From the NCBI GenBank assembly GCA_014384565.1, contig JACNFO010000020.1, forward strand, positions 1 through 60,372: 60,372 bases of DNA. Reading direction: 5' to 3'. Below are positions 15,015 to 27,016 of the stretch, one piece after another (the first letter of the stretch is position 1; the number at the start of each line of letters is the position of its first letter). Both the position numbers and the translations under genes were made by a program. The notes below the pieces were generated by a model. The model saw only the letters and a list, made by a program, of their open reading frames with translations, made no database searches and had not been told where the DNA came from. This DNA is from Candidatus Pseudothioglobus aerophilus (GTDB taxonomy: Bacteria; Pseudomonadota; Gammaproteobacteria; PS1; Pseudothioglobaceae).

Positions 15015-16765
15015 GATCAAATTTCTGCGGTGCACTGAATAAAGCCAATCTCAATGAAGAGGTTATTCTCTGCGGATGGGTCAATAGAAGGCGCGATCAT
15101 GGTGGCGTTATTTTTTTAGACTTGAGGGATAAGAAGGGGCTTGCACAAATAGTAATCAATCCAGAAACTGCAGATACATTTAAGTTAGCCGAAACAATTC
15201 GCAATGAATTTGTCATTAAGGTTACTGGAAAGGTTCTGGCTAGAGAAAGCGAAATGATCAATAAAAAGATTCCAACTGGTGAAATTGAGGTGCTTGCAGA
15301 TAAAATTGAAATATTAAATGCATCTAAGCCTATTCCATTTCAGCTCGACTCGATGGAAACTTCTGAAGAAGTCAGACTTAAATATCGCTATCTGGATCTT
15401 CGAAGAGATGAAATGCAGCAAAGATTAAGGTTAAGATCCAAGGTCACGCATTTCATGCGCGATTTTATGGATAAGAATGATTTCTTAGACATTGAAACCC
15501 CTTTTTTAACTAAAGCAACTCCAGAAGGTGCAAGGGATTACCTTGTGCCATCAAGAACTCATGAAGGAAGTTTTTTTGCATTACCTCAATCCCCACAGCT
15601 CTTTAAGCAGCTTTTAATGATGTCAGGCTTTGAAAGGTATTATCAAATAGTTAAATGCTTCAGAGATGAAGACTTAAGAGCCGACCGTCAACCAGAATTT
15701 ACGCAGCTGGATGTTGAAACTTCTTTTATGAATGAGGAGGAAATAACATCGCTAATGGAAGAAATGGTAAGAGGCTTATTTAAAGAAGTAGGGAGTATTG
15801 ATTTACCTAAAAAATTTCCCACTATTACTTACCATGATGCCATTAGTCTTTATGGTGTTGATAGACCTGACTTAAGAATCCCCTTACAGATAGTTGACGT
15901 TAATGAGATTATGAAAGATGTTGAATTTAAAGTCTTTTCTGGTCCAGCTAATAGTAATAAAGGAAGGGTAGCTGCCCTCAAAGTTCCAGGAGGAGCAACA
16001 ATTAGTCGTAAGCAGATTGACGATTATACAAAATTTGTCAGTATTTATGGCGCAAAAGGATTAGCATACATAAAGATAAATGATGATGGGCCTTCCTCGC
16101 CAATTATTAAATTTCTTGGTGATGATGTAACGCAACAAGTTATTGATTTAACAGAGGCTAAGAGAGGAGACATTATCTTCTTTGGGGCAGATAAATCCAA
16201 AATTGTAAATGAAGCCCTTGGAAGTCTCAGAGAAAAACTAGGTAAGGATTTAAATCTTTTCGATAAAGAGTGGGCTCCAATCTGGGTGATTGACTTTCCA
16301 ATGTTTGATGTATCAGATGATGGGTCACTCAATGCAATTCATCATCCATTTACAGCTCCTAGTGTTGACAGTAAAACACTTTTAGAGAACCCTGAGAAGG
16401 CACTTTCACGTGCATATGATTTAGTAATTAACGGCTCTGAAGTAGGTGGTGGCTCAATTCGAATTCATAAAAGTGAGATGCAAAAAACTGTCTTAAAACT
16501 TCTTGGAATAGAAGATGAAGAAGCAAGAGAAAAGTTTGGATTCCTACTCGATGCACTTGATTATGGTTGCCCTCCTCATGGCGGAATTGCTTTTGGTCTT
16601 GACAGATTAGTTATGACTCTTAGTAAGACAGACTCTATAAGAGACGTGATAGCTTTTCCTAAAACTCAAACCGCGGCATGTCTTTTAACTGATGCTCCCT
16701 CAAGTGTTTCTAAATCTCAACTTAAAGAATTAAATATTAAAGTTAGCCTTCCAGCTAAGTCTTAA
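15011..16765 (+). CDS. aspS: Aspartyl-tRNA synthetase
   Basis: A bacterial-type class II AspRS of 584 residues that charges tRNA-Asp (or tRNA-Asn too, if nondiscriminating). Visible are the N-terminal OB fold ([11 protein letters not shown]), motif 2 ([16 protein letters not shown]), the GAD insertion in the middle and motif 3 (G-I-A-F-G-L-D-R-L). The end [13 protein letters not shown] is close to the common F-P-K-T-Q-x-A-x-D form. nadA begins two bases after the stop. Confidence 0.97.
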   Translation: MRSNFCGALNKANLNEEVILCGWVNRRRDHGGVIFLDLRDKKGLAQIVINPETADTFKLAETIRNEFVIKVTGKVLARESEMINKKIPTGEIEVLADKIEILNASKPIPFQLDSMETSEEVRLKYRYLDLRRDEMQQRLRLRSKVTHFMRDFMDKNDFLDIETPFLTKATPEGARDYLVPSRTHEGSFFALPQSPQLFKQLLMMSGFERYYQIVKCFRDEDLRADRQPEFTQLDVETSFMNEEEITSLMEEMVRGLFKEVGSIDLPKKFPTITYHDAISLYGVDRPDLRIPLQIVDVNEIMKDVEFKVFSGPANSNKGRVAALKVPGGATISRKQIDDYTKFVSIYGAKGLAYIKINDDGPSSPIIKFLGDDVTQQVIDLTEAKRGDIIFFGADKSKIVNEALGSLREKLGKDLNLFDKEWAPIWVIDFPMFDVSDDGSLNAIHHPFTAPSVDSKTLLENPEKALSRAYDLVINGSEVGGGSIRIHKSEMQKTVLKLLGIEDEEAREKFGFLLDALDYGCPPHGGIAFGLDRLVMTLSKTDSIRDVIAFPKTQTAACLLTDAPSSVSKSQLKELNIKVSLPAKS

Positions 16766-16767
16766 AA

Positions 16768-17736
16768 ATGCAAGATATAGTAATTGATCGACCAATAGAA
16801 AATTTAATTAAGGAAGCCTTAAAGCAAAACAATGCCACTCTTGTTGCTCATTATTATGTCAGCTCAGATTTACAAATATTAGCTGAAGAATCAGGCGGCA
16901 TAGTTTCAGACTCTCTAGAAATGGCTAGATTTGGACAAAATAGTGATGCTGAGACAATTATCGTAGCTGGTGTTAAATTTATGGGTGAAACTGCGAAAAT
17001 ACTATCCCCTGAAAAAAGAGTGCTTGTTCTAGATGACCAAGCCACATGCTCTCTTGACTTATCGTGCCCAATTAATGAATTTTCAGAATTTTGTGACCAG
17101 AACCCTGATCATGTTGTTGTTGTTTATGCAAACACTTCAGCTGAGGTTAAAGCACGAGCTGACTGGGTTGTTACTTCAGGAAGTGCACTAAAAGTCGTTG
17201 AGAAACTTCACAGCGAAGGAAAAAAAGTTCTTTGGGCTCCAGACAAACACCTAGGCCATTATGTGCAGTCCAAAACTGGAATTGAAATGCTTATGTGGGA
17301 TGGGGCATGTATTGTTCATGAAGAGTTTAAAGCTGAAGGCCTTAAAAGGTTAATGCAACTCCACCCAGAGGCTGGAGTTCTGGTGCATCCTGAATCGCCA
17401 AAGGATGTTATCGCACTTGCAGATGTTGTTGGCTCGACAACTCAACTAATTAATGCTGCAGCCTCAAGGCCTGAAAATATGTTTATCGTTGCTACTGATA
17501 ATGGTATTTTTCATAAAATGAAGGAAATAGCGCCAAATAAAAAATTTATTGAGGCTCCAACTATGGGCGAAGGTGCGGACTGTGAATCGTGTGCTCATTG
17601 CAATTGGATGGCAATGAATACACTTGAAAAATGTCTTGATACTTTAAGTACAGGTAAAAATGAAATTCGTATCAGTACTCAAATCATAGAAAAAGCACAA
17701 CACTCAATTCATCGCTTACTAGAATTTACTAAGTAA
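16768..17736 (+). CDS. nadA: Quinolinate synthase A
   Basis: NadA condenses iminoaspartate with dihydroxyacetone phosphate to quinolinate for NAD synthesis, using a 4Fe-4S cluster. The substrate motif H-Y-Y-V-S-S-D-L-Q is near residue 30, and cysteines in C-S-L-D-L-S-C and [12 protein letters not shown] include the three cluster ligands. The 322-residue size fits the shorter NadA form. It is packed two bases behind aspS and 23 before yebC. nadB and nadC are not in the window. Confidence 0.95.
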   Translation: MQDIVIDRPIENLIKEALKQNNATLVAHYYVSSDLQILAEESGGIVSDSLEMARFGQNSDAETIIVAGVKFMGETAKILSPEKRVLVLDDQATCSLDLSCPINEFSEFCDQNPDHVVVVYANTSAEVKARADWVVTSGSALKVVEKLHSEGKKVLWAPDKHLGHYVQSKTGIEMLMWDGACIVHEEFKAEGLKRLMQLHPEAGVLVHPESPKDVIALADVVGSTTQLINAAASRPENMFIVATDNGIFHKMKEIAPNKKFIEAPTMGEGADCESCAHCNWMAMNTLEKCLDTLSTGKNEIRISTQIIEKAQHSIHRLLEFTK

Positions 17737-17759
17737 TTTTTTGGAGAAATTAAACAGAT

Positions 17760-18500
17760 ATGGCAGGACATAGTAAATGGCACAACATTCAGCACAGGAA
17801 AGGAGCGCAGGATGCTAAGCGCGGAAAAGTATTCACTAAGCTCATTAAAGAGATTGTTATTGCGGCAAAAAAAGGTGGTGGTGTTCTAGAAAATAATCCT
17901 TCTCTGCGCGCTATTATTGATAAATCTCTAGCAGCAAATATGAAGCGTGACACGATAGAAAATGCGGTTAAGAGAGGCTCAGGTGATTTAGAGGGTGATA
18001 ATTATGAAGAAATACGTTATGAGGGCTATGGATTAGGAGGAACTGCCATCATGGTCGATTGCCTCACTGATAATAAAAATCGCACTGTCTCAGATGTTAG
18101 GCATGCTTTTTCAAAGCATGGAGGTAATTTAGGAACTGATGGGTCAGTCGCATACATGTTCACAAAACAAGGCTTTATAAGCTTCGCCTCAGGAGATGAG
18201 GATGAAATTATGGAGGTTGCTTTAGAATCTGGAGCTGAAGATATTATTGTCAATGATGATGGCTCTATTGACGTAGTAACTAGTCCAGATAGTTTTTTTC
18301 CTGTTAAAGATGCACTCATTGCGAGTAACTTAACACCCGATCACTCTCAAATTACTATGGAGCCAGCAAGCCGTATTGAGCTTAATATGGAAGATGCTGA
18401 GAAATTTATTAAACTCATAGACTGGCTTGAAGACCTTGATGACACCCAGGAGGTCTATCATAACGCTGAAATTTCAGACGAATTAATGTCTGAACTATGA
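17760..18500 (+). CDS. yebC: YebC/PmpR family protein
   Basis: The start [14 protein letters not shown] is the family signature, followed by the conserved [14 protein letters not shown] helix. Members were described as DNA-binding regulators and more recently as ribosome-associated factors that help translate proline-rich stretches; which role applies here is not shown by sequence. At 246 residues it is full length. A GGAG site lies 14 bases upstream of the ATG. The stop overlaps the purL start (ATGA). In many proteobacteria the gene lies near ruvC, which here is 31 kb away. Confidence 0.95.
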   Translation: MAGHSKWHNIQHRKGAQDAKRGKVFTKLIKEIVIAAKKGGGVLENNPSLRAIIDKSLAANMKRDTIENAVKRGSGDLEGDNYEEIRYEGYGLGGTAIMVDCLTDNKNRTVSDVRHAFSKHGGNLGTDGSVAYMFTKQGFISFASGDEDEIMEVALESGAEDIIVNDDGSIDVVTSPDSFFPVKDALIASNLTPDHSQITMEPASRIELNMEDAEKFIKLIDWLEDLDDTQEVYHNAEISDELMSEL

Positions 18501-21500
18501 TTTCATTTCATTCGGGAATTCAAGCACTTCGAAATTTTAAAGTCAGGGATCTCAATGAAAAAATAAATTCCACTTTTCCACATATAAAACTATTATCTTC
18601 GGAATACATTCATTTTATTGAAACAGGCTCTAAGCTTAACAATAAAAGTCAATTAATTCTTGAGAAACTATTAAGTTATTCTCCTCAATCAAACACTTCT
18701 AACTCACTTCAAAAAATTATAATAATTCCTAGGATTGGAACCATATCGCCATGGTCCTCAAAGGCAACTGATATTTGTCAGCTTTGCAGTCTTCATGAAA
18801 TCAAAAGAATTGAACGAGGAATTATTTATCATTTTAGCCAAAAAATTAAATCTGAAGAATTAGAGGATATTCTTAACTTTGTAATGGATAGGATGACTGA
18901 ATCTCATCTTAAAAATATTGATGATTCAAGCTTATTATTTGACAAATTAAAGCCAAATTCATACAAAAGTATAGACATCCTTAAAGATGGAAAATCTGCA
19001 ATCATTAGTGCAAATGTTGAATTAGGTCTTGCCCTTAGCGATGGTGAAATGAATTATTTGTTTGATAACTTTTATAAGCTAGAAAGAAATCCCAGAGACA
19101 TTGAGCTAATGATGTTTGCTCAAGCTAATTCAGAGCATTGTAGACATAAAATTTTTAATGCAGACTGGACCATCGATTCAGAAAAACAAGCAATCTCACT
19201 ATTTGACATGATTAAGAATACTTATCATAAAAGTCCAAAAGGTCTTCTATCAGTCTATAGTGATAATTCAGCTGTTATGAGTGGCTATAAATCAAGTTTT
19301 TTTGAGCCCAACCATGAAGGTCTTTATACAACATCAAGTGCAGAAAAAGCGATATTAATTAAAGTAGAAACTCACAACCACCCTACGGCAATTGCTCCGG
19401 AGCCCGGAGCTGCAACCGGATCGGGAGGAGAAATTAGGGATGAAGGTGCAACAGGAAGAGGGTCAAAACCAAAAGTAGGTCTTAGTGGATTTTCAGTTTC
19501 AAACTTAAAAATACCAAATTCAATCAACCCCTGGGAAAAAGATTACGGCAAGCCAAGTCAAATTGCATCTGCTCTTGAAATTATGATTGATGGGCCTCTT
19601 GGTGCTGCTTCATTTAATAATGAATTTGGCAGGCCAAATACTTGTGGATATTTTAGGACATATGAGCAAAAAACTGAAAATAATGAAATTAGAGGCTATC
19701 ACAAACCAATTATGCTCGCTGGTGGCCTTGGAAATATAAGAGAAGACCATGTCGAAAAAGGCTCAATTTCTGATGGAGATGTTCTCATAGTTCTTGGTGG
19801 TCCTGCTATGTTAATTGGCTTAGGTGGTGGCGCTGCATCAAGTGTGGGTAGTGGAGATCAGAGCCAAGAGCTTGACTTTGCTTCAGTTCAAAGAGCAAAC
19901 CCAGAGATGCAAAGACGCGCCCAAGAAGTTATTAATTCTTGCATTCACTTAGGTAACAAAAATCCAATTGTTTCAATCCATGACATTGGTGCGGGCGGGC
20001 TTTCAAATGGCATCCCTGAACTAGTCAATGACTCTCAAAAAGGTGCTAATCTTCAACTAAGATCAATACCAAATGACGAAACAAAAATGTCTCCACTTGA
20101 GATATGGTGCAATGAGTCTCAAGAAAGATATGTTCTTGCGATTAAGGAAGAGAGCGTTGATTTATTTCGTCAAATATGTATCAAAGAAAGGGCGCCTTTT
20201 GCTGTCTTAGGAAATGCAACCGATAATCAACATTTAACTCTTGAAGACTCTCACTTTAAGAATAATCCAATTGACCTTGAAATGTCTTTACTCTTTGGAT
20301 CAACACCAAAAACTTTCAAAAATGTGTCATCACTTCCAAATAATGAGAAGGAATTTAATAACAGTACAATAAAGCTTAATGAAGCTATTAGTCGCCTTTT
20401 AAAACTTCCTACAGTTGCAAGCAAAAATTTCCTAATAACTATTGCTGATCGCTCAGTTACTGGACTCATTGCCAGAGATCAAATGATTGGACCATGGCAA
20501 GTGCCTGTAGCAGATTGTGCTATTTCATTAGCAGACTATTCTGGATACCAAGGCGAAGCCATGTCAATTGGTGAAAAAACGCCTTTGTCCCTTATTAATG
20601 CAGCGGCAGCGGCAAGAATGAGTATTGGAGAAGCATTGACTAACCTACTCAGCGCCTATATTGAAGACATAAGTCACATCAATCTCTCGGCTAACTGGAT
20701 GTGTGCAAGTGGATTTCCAGGTGAAGATGCAAAGCTTTATGAAGCTGTTAAAGCAATTGGCATTGAGCTTTGTCCCAAATTAGGACTAACAATACCCGTT
20801 GGCAAAGATTCAATGTCTATGAAAAGCACATGGAATGAAAATGGAGATGAAAAATCAGTTACAGCTCCCCTATCCTTAATAATTAGTGCATTCTCAAAAA
20901 TACCTGATGCAAGACTACAAATCACACCCTTACTTGATACCAAAATTGATTCAGAGCTTTTTTTAATTGACCTAGGACTAGGAAGAAATAGAATGGGTGG
21001 ATCTTGTTTAGCACAAGTTTACAACCAGGTTGGAAAAACCTCTCCAGATCTTGATGATCCAATTTTATTTGCCAAATTCTTTTCATTAATAAATAAGTTT
21101 AATAAAGAAAAGTTAATTAGCGCTTATCATGATCGCTCTGATGGAGGCGTTATTACAACTTTATTTGAAATGGCATTTGCATCTCATTGTGGTATGGAGA
21201 TCATTGGCACCAATACTATAAATGAACTCTTTAATGAAGAGTTGGGCTGTATTATTCAAATCCCAATTATAAATAAATCTATAGTTCTCAAAGACCTTGA
21301 AGACATTGGCCTTAAAAATTTCACTAGGCCTATTGCTAAGGTAAATAATACTGATGAAATTTTAATCTATCAAGAAAAGAGGTTAGTATTTCGCGAACTG
21401 AGAAAGAATCTTCATAAAGAATGGTCATCAACCTCTTTTGAAATTTCTAAGCTTCGAGATAATCCAATATGCTCAGAGTCAGAAAATAAGGAGTTACTAA

Positions 21501-22336
21501 AAATTTCTGATGGCTTAAAAGTTAAGACGACTTTTGATATAAATGAATCGATAAGTGCGCCATATTTAAATACTAAAGTAAAGCCAAAAATTGCTATTTT
21601 AAGAGAGCAAGGCATCAATGGTCATGTTGAAATGGCTGCTGCTTTTACACAGGCTGGCTTTGATGCTTATGATGTCCATATGAGTGAAATCCTTTCTGGA
21701 AAGATTGCATTAAAAAAATTCCAAGGTTTAGCGGCATGTGGTGGCTTTTCCTATGGCGATGTTTTAGGTGCAGGAAGGGGCTGGGCAAACTCTATTCTTC
21801 TAAATAGTAGGGCAAAAGATGAGTTTTCAGAATATTTTTCCAGAACTGATAGCTTTACTCTTGGAGTTTGTAACGGCTGCCAAATGGTTTCCAATTTAAA
21901 AGAAATTATTCCTGGCTCACAGAGTTGGCCTTTATTTGAAAAAAACACTTCAGAGCAATTTGAAGCGCGCTTTACAAGCGTTAAAATTGAACCAACTAAC
22001 TCCATACTTTTTAATGGAATGGAAGGCTCTATTATGCCAATAGCAATTGCCCATGGAGAAGGAAGGGTAAAATTTACCTCTAAGCAAAGTAAGAGTAATA
22101 TTTCTATGCATTACGTTGATTACTCAGGCAATAAAACCCAAACCTACCCACACAACCCAAATGGATCTGAAGATGGTATTGCAAGTATGTGTGATGACTC
22201 AGGAAGAATAACAATTATGATGCCACATCCTGAAAGAGTTTTTAGAGCGATTCAAAACTCATGGCATCCTGATGGATGGCAAGAAAGGTCGCCCTGGATG
22301 AGGATGTTTGAAAATGCCAGAAAGTGGGTTGATTGA
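18497..22336 (+). CDS. purL: Phosphoribosylformylglycinamidine synthase
   Basis: The large single-chain PurL of gammaproteobacteria, 1279 residues, catalyses the glutamine- and ATP-dependent fourth step of purine synthesis. The FGAM synthase domains carry [10 protein letters not shown] near residue 215 and E-T-H-N-H-P-T-A-I near 292. The C-terminal glutaminase domain has the catalytic cysteine in L-G-V-C-N-G-C-Q-M near 1129 and a His-Glu pair in P-H-P-E-R. It starts inside the yebC stop. No frame interruptions are seen over the long gene. Confidence 0.97.
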   Translation: MISFHSGIQALRNFKVRDLNEKINSTFPHIKLLSSEYIHFIETGSKLNNKSQLILEKLLSYSPQSNTSNSLQKIIIIPRIGTISPWSSKATDICQLCSLHEIKRIERGIIYHFSQKIKSEELEDILNFVMDRMTESHLKNIDDSSLLFDKLKPNSYKSIDILKDGKSAIISANVELGLALSDGEMNYLFDNFYKLERNPRDIELMMFAQANSEHCRHKIFNADWTIDSEKQAISLFDMIKNTYHKSPKGLLSVYSDNSAVMSGYKSSFFEPNHEGLYTTSSAEKAILIKVETHNHPTAIAPEPGAATGSGGEIRDEGATGRGSKPKVGLSGFSVSNLKIPNSINPWEKDYGKPSQIASALEIMIDGPLGAASFNNEFGRPNTCGYFRTYEQKTENNEIRGYHKPIMLAGGLGNIREDHVEKGSISDGDVLIVLGGPAMLIGLGGGAASSVGSGDQSQELDFASVQRANPEMQRRAQEVINSCIHLGNKNPIVSIHDIGAGGLSNGIPELVNDSQKGANLQLRSIPNDETKMSPLEIWCNESQERYVLAIKEESVDLFRQICIKERAPFAVLGNATDNQHLTLEDSHFKNNPIDLEMSLLFGSTPKTFKNVSSLPNNEKEFNNSTIKLNEAISRLLKLPTVASKNFLITIADRSVTGLIARDQMIGPWQVPVADCAISLADYSGYQGEAMSIGEKTPLSLINAAAAARMSIGEALTNLLSAYIEDISHINLSANWMCASGFPGEDAKLYEAVKAIGIELCPKLGLTIPVGKDSMSMKSTWNENGDEKSVTAPLSLIISAFSKIPDARLQITPLLDTKIDSELFLIDLGLGRNRMGGSCLAQVYNQVGKTSPDLDDPILFAKFFSLINKFNKEKLISAYHDRSDGGVITTLFEMAFASHCGMEIIGTNTINELFNEELGCIIQIPIINKSIVLKDLEDIGLKNFTRPIAKVNNTDEILIYQEKRLVFRELRKNLHKEWSSTSFEISKLRDNPICSESENKELLKISDGLKVKTTFDINESISAPYLNTKVKPKIAILREQGINGHVEMAAAFTQAGFDAYDVHMSEILSGKIALKKFQGLAACGGFSYGDVLGAGRGWANSILLNSRAKDEFSEYFSRTDSFTLGVCNGCQMVSNLKEIIPGSQSWPLFEKNTSEQFEARFTSVKIEPTNSILFNGMEGSIMPIAIAHGEGRVKFTSKQSKSNISMHYVDYSGNKTQTYPHNPNGSEDGIASMCDDSGRITIMMPHPERVFRAIQNSWHPDGWQERSPWMRMFENARKWVD

Positions 22337-22360
22337 TAGATATGAATACTCATTGCCTCT

Positions 22361-23017
22361 ATGCTGCCTGACAAAATTATTAGAAGCAACAGAAAAACAT
22401 TAAGCATTTCAATTAATGAAAGTGCTGAATTAATTGTGCGCGCACCAAATCGAATATCGGATCAAAAAATTCAAAATTTTATTAATGAAAAAGAGAGTTG
22501 GATTACAAGAAATCAGTCAGCAATAATGGCCCGCGTTGAAGAAGCAGGAAAAGATAAGAATATGCTTCTATATCTTGGGGCACTTTTTCCAGTAAAAAAT
22601 GATAATTACGCTAAAAAGATTTCTTTTAATGGCAAGGAATTTGTAGCTGATCTTCAAAATAAGGAAAAAACCAATAAATCTTTAAAAACTTGGTACAAAA
22701 ATAAGTTTAAAGAAGTTGCAGTTCCACGACTATTTTATTTTGCCGAAAAACATAATTTACAGGTCAATCAAGTGAGGATTAAAGAGCAGAGAACGCTCTG
22801 GGGATCTTGCTCTTCCAGAAACAATATCAACCTAAATTTTCTTCTCATTATGGCACCATTAAAAGTAATTGACTATGTCATTATTCATGAATTAGTACAC
22901 ACCACTCATAAAAACCATTCAGCAAATTTTTGGAGTGCAGTTGAAGAAATTATGCCTAACTATAAAGAAGCTAAGCATTGGCTTAAAGAAAATGGTTACA
23001 GGTTAAGAACCTTATAG
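22361..23017 (+). CDS. YgjP-like (M48-type) metallopeptidase
   Basis: The 218-residue protein fits the YgjP/DUF45 metallopeptidase family, with R-T-L-W-G-S-C-S-S-R-N-N-I-N-L-N just before the zinc motif H-E-L-V-H, then H-K-N-H-S-A-N-F-W. The family's physiological substrates are not well known. No signal peptide is present, so it is cytosolic. It starts 24 bases after purL, probably in the same transcript, and converges on grxD with twelve bases between stops. The start ATG encodes M-L-P-D-K-I and has no strong ribosome site. Confidence 0.88.
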   Translation: MLPDKIIRSNRKTLSISINESAELIVRAPNRISDQKIQNFINEKESWITRNQSAIMARVEEAGKDKNMLLYLGALFPVKNDNYAKKISFNGKEFVADLQNKEKTNKSLKTWYKNKFKEVAVPRLFYFAEKHNLQVNQVRIKEQRTLWGSCSSRNNINLNFLLIMAPLKVIDYVIIHELVHTTHKNHSANFWSAVEEIMPNYKEAKHWLKENGYRLRTL

Positions 23018-23029
23018 CTAATTATTTTT

Positions 23030-23356
23030 TTAGCCGTTATACTTTTCTACAGCCTCTTCCATAGCCTCTTTCAATGTATCTTGCTCTGCCATTTCAAGAA
23101 TAATATCACCACCACCAACTAATTCAGAATTGAAATATATTTGGGGAAATGTTGGCCAGTCAGCAAAGTCAGGTAGGCTTTGAAAAACCTCTTGGTCTTC
23201 AAAGATGTTAACAAACGCAAACTCAACGCCCGTTGAAGCTAATGTTTGAGATGCACGAGCTGAGAAACCACACTGAGGAAACTGAGGCGTTCCTTTCATG
23301 TAGATAACTATCGCAGCACTATCAACTTGTTTTTGAATTTTTTCTAATACGTCCAA
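23030..23356 (-). CDS. grxD: Monothiol glutaredoxin Grx4
   Basis: The motif C-G-F-S within P-Q-F-P-Q-C-G-F-S-A-R-A is the monothiol glutaredoxin active site, and W-P-T-F-P-Q-I-Y and G-G-x-D-I are the glutathione-binding parts. GrxD proteins carry and donate 2Fe-2S clusters, with BolA-type partners, rather than acting as oxidoreductases. At 108 residues the protein is full length. It is a one-gene unit with its own upstream spacer of 72 bases. No BolA gene is in the window. Confidence 0.96.
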   Translation of the reverse strand: MDVLEKIQKQVDSAAIVIYMKGTPQFPQCGFSARASQTLASTGVEFAFVNIFEDQEVFQSLPDFADWPTFPQIYFNSELVGGGDIILEMAEQDTLKEAMEEAVEKYNG

Positions 23357-23428
23357 TTTAATACTCCAAAAGTTTTTTTTATTATTTTAGTATAGTATTT
23401 ACAAATCTACAAAGATTTGTAAAAACAA

Positions 23429-24019
23429 TTATTGCTTAATTGCCTGTGAGATTACATACTTTTGCCCTTGTTTAATTTTTTTATAATTGCCAAAAACCGA
23501 TTTAAAGTTATTTTTTATAAAGTCTTTAAGTCCATTGATTGTAACGACAGTAATCACGCCGCCAGGTTTGAGAGCGTCCAGAGCATCATAAAGAATTATT
23601 GAGAGTTGCTCACGTCCAACTTTAGCTGGGATATTTGAAACGATTTGATTAAATTTGATATCACTAGGGACTTGCAAAAAAGCATCTGAAAGGTACGCTT
23701 TTGCATTAACAATGTTATTAAGTTTTGCATTGTAGTTTGCAAGATCCACTGCAACAAAGTCTTTATCAACCATGTGAACTTCTCCCCTAGTACAGTGTTT
23801 TGCTAGCGCTAGGCCAATAGGGCCATAACCACACCCTAAATCTAAACAAACATCATCAATATCAGCACTAAAGTACTTCATCAAAAGCTTAGTACCATCA
23901 TCAAGGGCTCGAGGACTAAAAGTGCCCCATCGAGTGTGCAGTTTTAGATTTGAATTAAATAACTCTATATCAAGAACTATATCTTTTTTTAATTTAGCAA
24001 TGTCTTTGCGCTCAAACAT
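23429..24019 (-). CDS. RsmC-like SAM methyltransferase, small form
   Basis: The 196-residue protein is a class I methyltransferase of the MTS type: motif I L-D-L-G-C-G-Y-G-P-I-G near residue 58 and V-D-K-D as the acidic site. Motif IV reads V-S-N-I-P-A-K where RsmC and RlmG have N-P-P-F-H; the second proline and aromatic are missing, which casts doubt on a base N-methyltransferase activity of the RsmC kind. The N-terminal domain of RsmC is absent. It stands between grxD and trhO on the same strand with modest spacers. The target is unknown. Confidence 0.8.
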   Translation of the reverse strand: MFERKDIAKLKKDIVLDIELFNSNLKLHTRWGTFSPRALDDGTKLLMKYFSADIDDVCLDLGCGYGPIGLALAKHCTRGEVHMVDKDFVAVDLANYNAKLNNIVNAKAYLSDAFLQVPSDIKFNQIVSNIPAKVGREQLSIILYDALDALKPGGVITVVTINGLKDFIKNNFKSVFGNYKKIKQGQKYVISQAIKQ

Positions 24020-24093
24020 TTGTCAATCCTAATTAGAAGTGGTAATTATATAGAACTATAAAAAATCGATGTAATGCTAATATCAGCATTAAT

Positions 24094-25035
24094 TTAATTG
24101 TATTTATTGTATTTTGCAATTACTTTGTTAGCATCATCACCTATGTGTGATTCTCCGCGACTCTTTGCAAGCTGCACCTGTTTTTCTCTTTCACGGTAAC
24201 GACTAACTTGTGACGAGTTTTTTTTTCCATAACACCTTGGACAGGATGCTCCTTTTTCATAATGAGGATGCTCTTTATCTTCATCAGTAATCGGAAATCT
24301 ACAGGCATGGCACTGGTCATATTTTCCAAGCTCAAGATTATGTTTCACAGCAACTCTATCATCAAAAACAAAGCACTCGCCTTCCCATAAACTTTCATCT
24401 TCTTTAACTTCTTCAAGATATTTTAAAATTCCACCTTGAAGATGAAAAACATTTTCAAAGCCTTTAGATTTTAAATATGCGGTAGATTTTTCACAGCGTA
24501 TACCACCAGTACAAAACATGGCAATTTTTTTGTCTCGATATTTTTCTAAATTATTTTTCGTATAGGCTGGGAACTCTCGAAAAGTCTCAGTATTTGGATT
24601 AATAGAACCCTTAAAACTGCCTATTTCAAATTCATAATTATTTCGAGTATCAATTAAAACAACGTCAGGATCATTAATAAGCTCATTCCAATCCGCTGGC
24701 TTAACATAAGTACCAGAAGAAAATATAGGATCTATATCTGATATCCCTAACGTCACTATCTCTTTTTTTAACTTAACCTTAAGTCTTTTAAATGGAGGCT
24801 TCTCGCTATAAGAAAATTTATACTCCAAGCCAACTAGTCTCTCATCTTTTTTAAGATAATCAAGAGATTTCATAATGCTATCATTATCACCAGCAATCGT
24901 TCCATTGACCCCCTCTTTAGCTAATAATAAAGTACCTCTAATATTGAGCGAGTCTAAAAAAATTTTAAGAGGACCTTGAATTTCTTCAAAATCATCTAGA
25001 CGAGTAAACTTATATAAAGCGCAAATAGTGAGCAT
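24094..25035 (-). CDS. trhO: tRNA uridine-34 hydroxylase TrhO (YceA)
   Basis: The protein has the N-terminal domain of the YceA family ([15 protein letters not shown]), a rhodanese domain with C-T-G-G-I-R-C holding the essential cysteine near residue 174, and a C-terminal zinc-like cluster C-H-A-C-R then C-P-R-C-Y. TrhO makes 5-hydroxyuridine at tRNA position 34 with oxygen. At 313 residues it is close to the usual length. It is probably transcribed alone; a divergent dxs gene starts 178 bases away. Confidence 0.95.
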   Translation of the reverse strand: MLTICALYKFTRLDDFEEIQGPLKIFLDSLNIRGTLLLAKEGVNGTIAGDNDSIMKSLDYLKKDERLVGLEYKFSYSEKPPFKRLKVKLKKEIVTLGISDIDPIFSSGTYVKPADWNELINDPDVVLIDTRNNYEFEIGSFKGSINPNTETFREFPAYTKNNLEKYRDKKIAMFCTGGIRCEKSTAYLKSKGFENVFHLQGGILKYLEEVKEDESLWEGECFVFDDRVAVKHNLELGKYDQCHACRFPITDEDKEHPHYEKGASCPRCYGKKNSSQVSRYREREKQVQLAKSRGESHIGDDANKVIAKYNKYN

Positions 25036-25213
25036 AATTCACAAATGAAAAAGTAGTGCGTTAATTTTACTAGTCAGTTGTATTCTTTTTTTACTATTTA
25101 ACCTTTTAAATAAAGATAAAAACTACATTAGGGCTCCACTATTGTTAATACTGAAAAGTGTATAATATTTTTCTTTTGCTCGATGAGCATCGATAATTCA
25201 GTTTAACTCAATA

Positions 25214-27016
25214 ATGCTAAATAATATTCTTAAGCCAAGTGACATAAAAAAACTAAGTATTGAAGAATTAAATGATCTTGCTTTGGAGATTAAATTATTC
25301 TTAATAGAGAGTATTGAACAAACTGGCGGGCATCTAAGCTCAAATCTTGGAACTATTGAATTAACCCTTGCAATGCATTATGTGTTTGACACTCCTAACG
25401 ATACCTTTGTTTGGGATGTTGGTCATCAAGCATATACTCACAAGATCCTAACTGGAAGAAGAGATTTAATGTCAACTCTGCGTCAAAAAGATGGCTTATC
25501 TGGCTTTACGAAAAGAAGTGAAAGTGAACATGATGCTTTTGGAGCTGGTCATTCATCGACCTCAATAAGTGCGGCCCTTGGTATTGCAATTGCTAACAAA
25601 TTACAACAAAAATCTGACACTTCAATAGCAGTTATTGGAGACGGAGCATTAAGTGGGGGCATGTCATTTGAGGCCATGAATCATGCAGGTGATACTAATG
25701 TTAATCTGCTTATCATTCTTAATGACAATGACATGTCGATTTCTCAGAATGTTGGGGCTTTGAGTAAATACCTTACTAGGCTTATTTCTGGAAAAATATA
25801 CTCAACTATGAAGTCAAAGTCTCTTGAGTTCTTAGAAAGATTACCACGTGTCCAAAAATTTGCTAAACGCTCAGAGGAGCATCTAAAAGGAATGTTTCTT
25901 CCAGGAACGTTATTTGAAGAGCTTGGGATAGAGTATTTTGGGCCAATTGATGGTCATGATATTCCCGCATTAATTAAAGCTTTACAAAATTTAAAAAATA
26001 TCGAAAATCCTCGAATTCTCCATATCATTACTAAAAAAGGTCATGGGCTAGAAGCTGCAGAGCAAAATCCATTAAAGTTTCATGGAATTTCTCCGCCATC
26101 AAGTTCTTCTAACAACTTTCCAAGCTACAGCAAAGTTTTTGGAGAATGGTTGTGTAATAGCGCCCAGAATGATGAAAGAGTAATTGGAATAACTCCAGCA
26201 ATGTCGGAAGGGTCAGGCATGGTTAATTTTGAAAAAAACTTTCCTGAACGCTTCATAGATGTCGCGATTGCAGAGCAACATGCTGTCACGCTTGCTGGAG
26301 GAATGGCAACTAAAGGATTAAAGCCAGTTGTGGCAATCTATTCAACATTCTTACAGCGTGGTTATGACCAATTTATTCATGATATCGCGTTACAAAATTT
26401 AAATGTTATTTTTGCTATTGATCGGGCAGGTCTTGTTGGAGCCGATGGTGCAACACATGCTGGTATTTTTGACTTAAGTTTTTTGAGATGTATTCCAAAT
26501 ATTGTTATTATGGCGCCAAGCTCCTCAATTGAAATGTACAAGGCCCTTAATTTTTCTCTTGAGTTTGATGGGCCAGTATGTGTAAGGTTTCCAAGAGGAA
26601 AATCAGCTATTGAAAAGTTTGTAACAGATCAATCACTAGAAATTGGAAAAGGAAAAGTCGTCAGGACTGGTAAAGATATTGCTATTTTTGCATTTGGTAA
26701 TATGCTTGAACCGGCCCTTAGAGCATCTGAAAAGATCAATGCAACAGTTATTGATATGCGGTTTGTTAAGCCGCTAGATGAAAATTTAATTATCGATACT
26801 GCCAACAGTTATAAAAAATTAATCTCAATTGAAGACAATACTGCAAGCGGGGGTGCTGGAAGTTCTATTAATGAATTACTTCAATCGAAAAACATTAAAA
26901 CGCGGCTCCATATCCTTGGTGTACCTGACTTAGTAACCGAACATGGATCTCAAGACGAGCTTTATTTGCTTTATGGATTGCATGAAGAAAACATTATTAA
27001 TGTGGCAAAAAATTAA
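25214..27016 (+). CDS. dxs: 1-deoxy-D-xylulose-5-phosphate synthase
   Basis: Dxs joins pyruvate and glyceraldehyde 3-phosphate with thiamine diphosphate in the first step of the MEP isoprenoid pathway. The thiamine motif G-D-G-A-L-S-G-G-M-S-F-E-A-M-N is near residue 145, the catalytic-His segment V-G-H-Q-A-Y is near 72, and the transketolase region G-V-T-P-A/D-R-A-G-L is present. At 600 residues it is slightly shorter than the usual 620. Upstream is a TATAAT hexamer (25161-25166) without a good -35 at 17 bases. It overlaps the next gene by one base. Confidence 0.97.
   Translation: MLNNILKPSDIKKLSIEELNDLALEIKLFLIESIEQTGGHLSSNLGTIELTLAMHYVFDTPNDTFVWDVGHQAYTHKILTGRRDLMSTLRQKDGLSGFTKRSESEHDAFGAGHSSTSISAALGIAIANKLQQKSDTSIAVIGDGALSGGMSFEAMNHAGDTNVNLLIILNDNDMSISQNVGALSKYLTRLISGKIYSTMKSKSLEFLERLPRVQKFAKRSEEHLKGMFLPGTLFEELGIEYFGPIDGHDIPALIKALQNLKNIENPRILHIITKKGHGLEAAEQNPLKFHGISPPSSSSNNFPSYSKVFGEWLCNSAQNDERVIGITPAMSEGSGMVNFEKNFPERFIDVAIAEQHAVTLAGGMATKGLKPVVAIYSTFLQRGYDQFIHDIALQNLNVIFAIDRAGLVGADGATHAGIFDLSFLRCIPNIVIMAPSSSIEMYKALNFSLEFDGPVCVRFPRGKSAIEKFVTDQSLEIGKGKVVRTGKDIAIFAFGNMLEPALRASEKINATVIDMRFVKPLDENLIIDTANSYKKLISIEDNTASGGAGSSINELLQSKNIKTRLHILGVPDLVTEHGSQDELYLLYGLHEENIINVAKN

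Noticed and set aside
25143-25166. Full sigma-70 promoter before dxs
   Set aside because: TATAAT is good, but the TTGTTA upstream is only 12 bases away and nothing close to TTGACA lies at 16-18 bases.
25182-25192. Riboswitch in the dxs leader
   Set aside because: A short CGATG/CATCG hairpin is present, but the thiamine riboswitch core is not seen.
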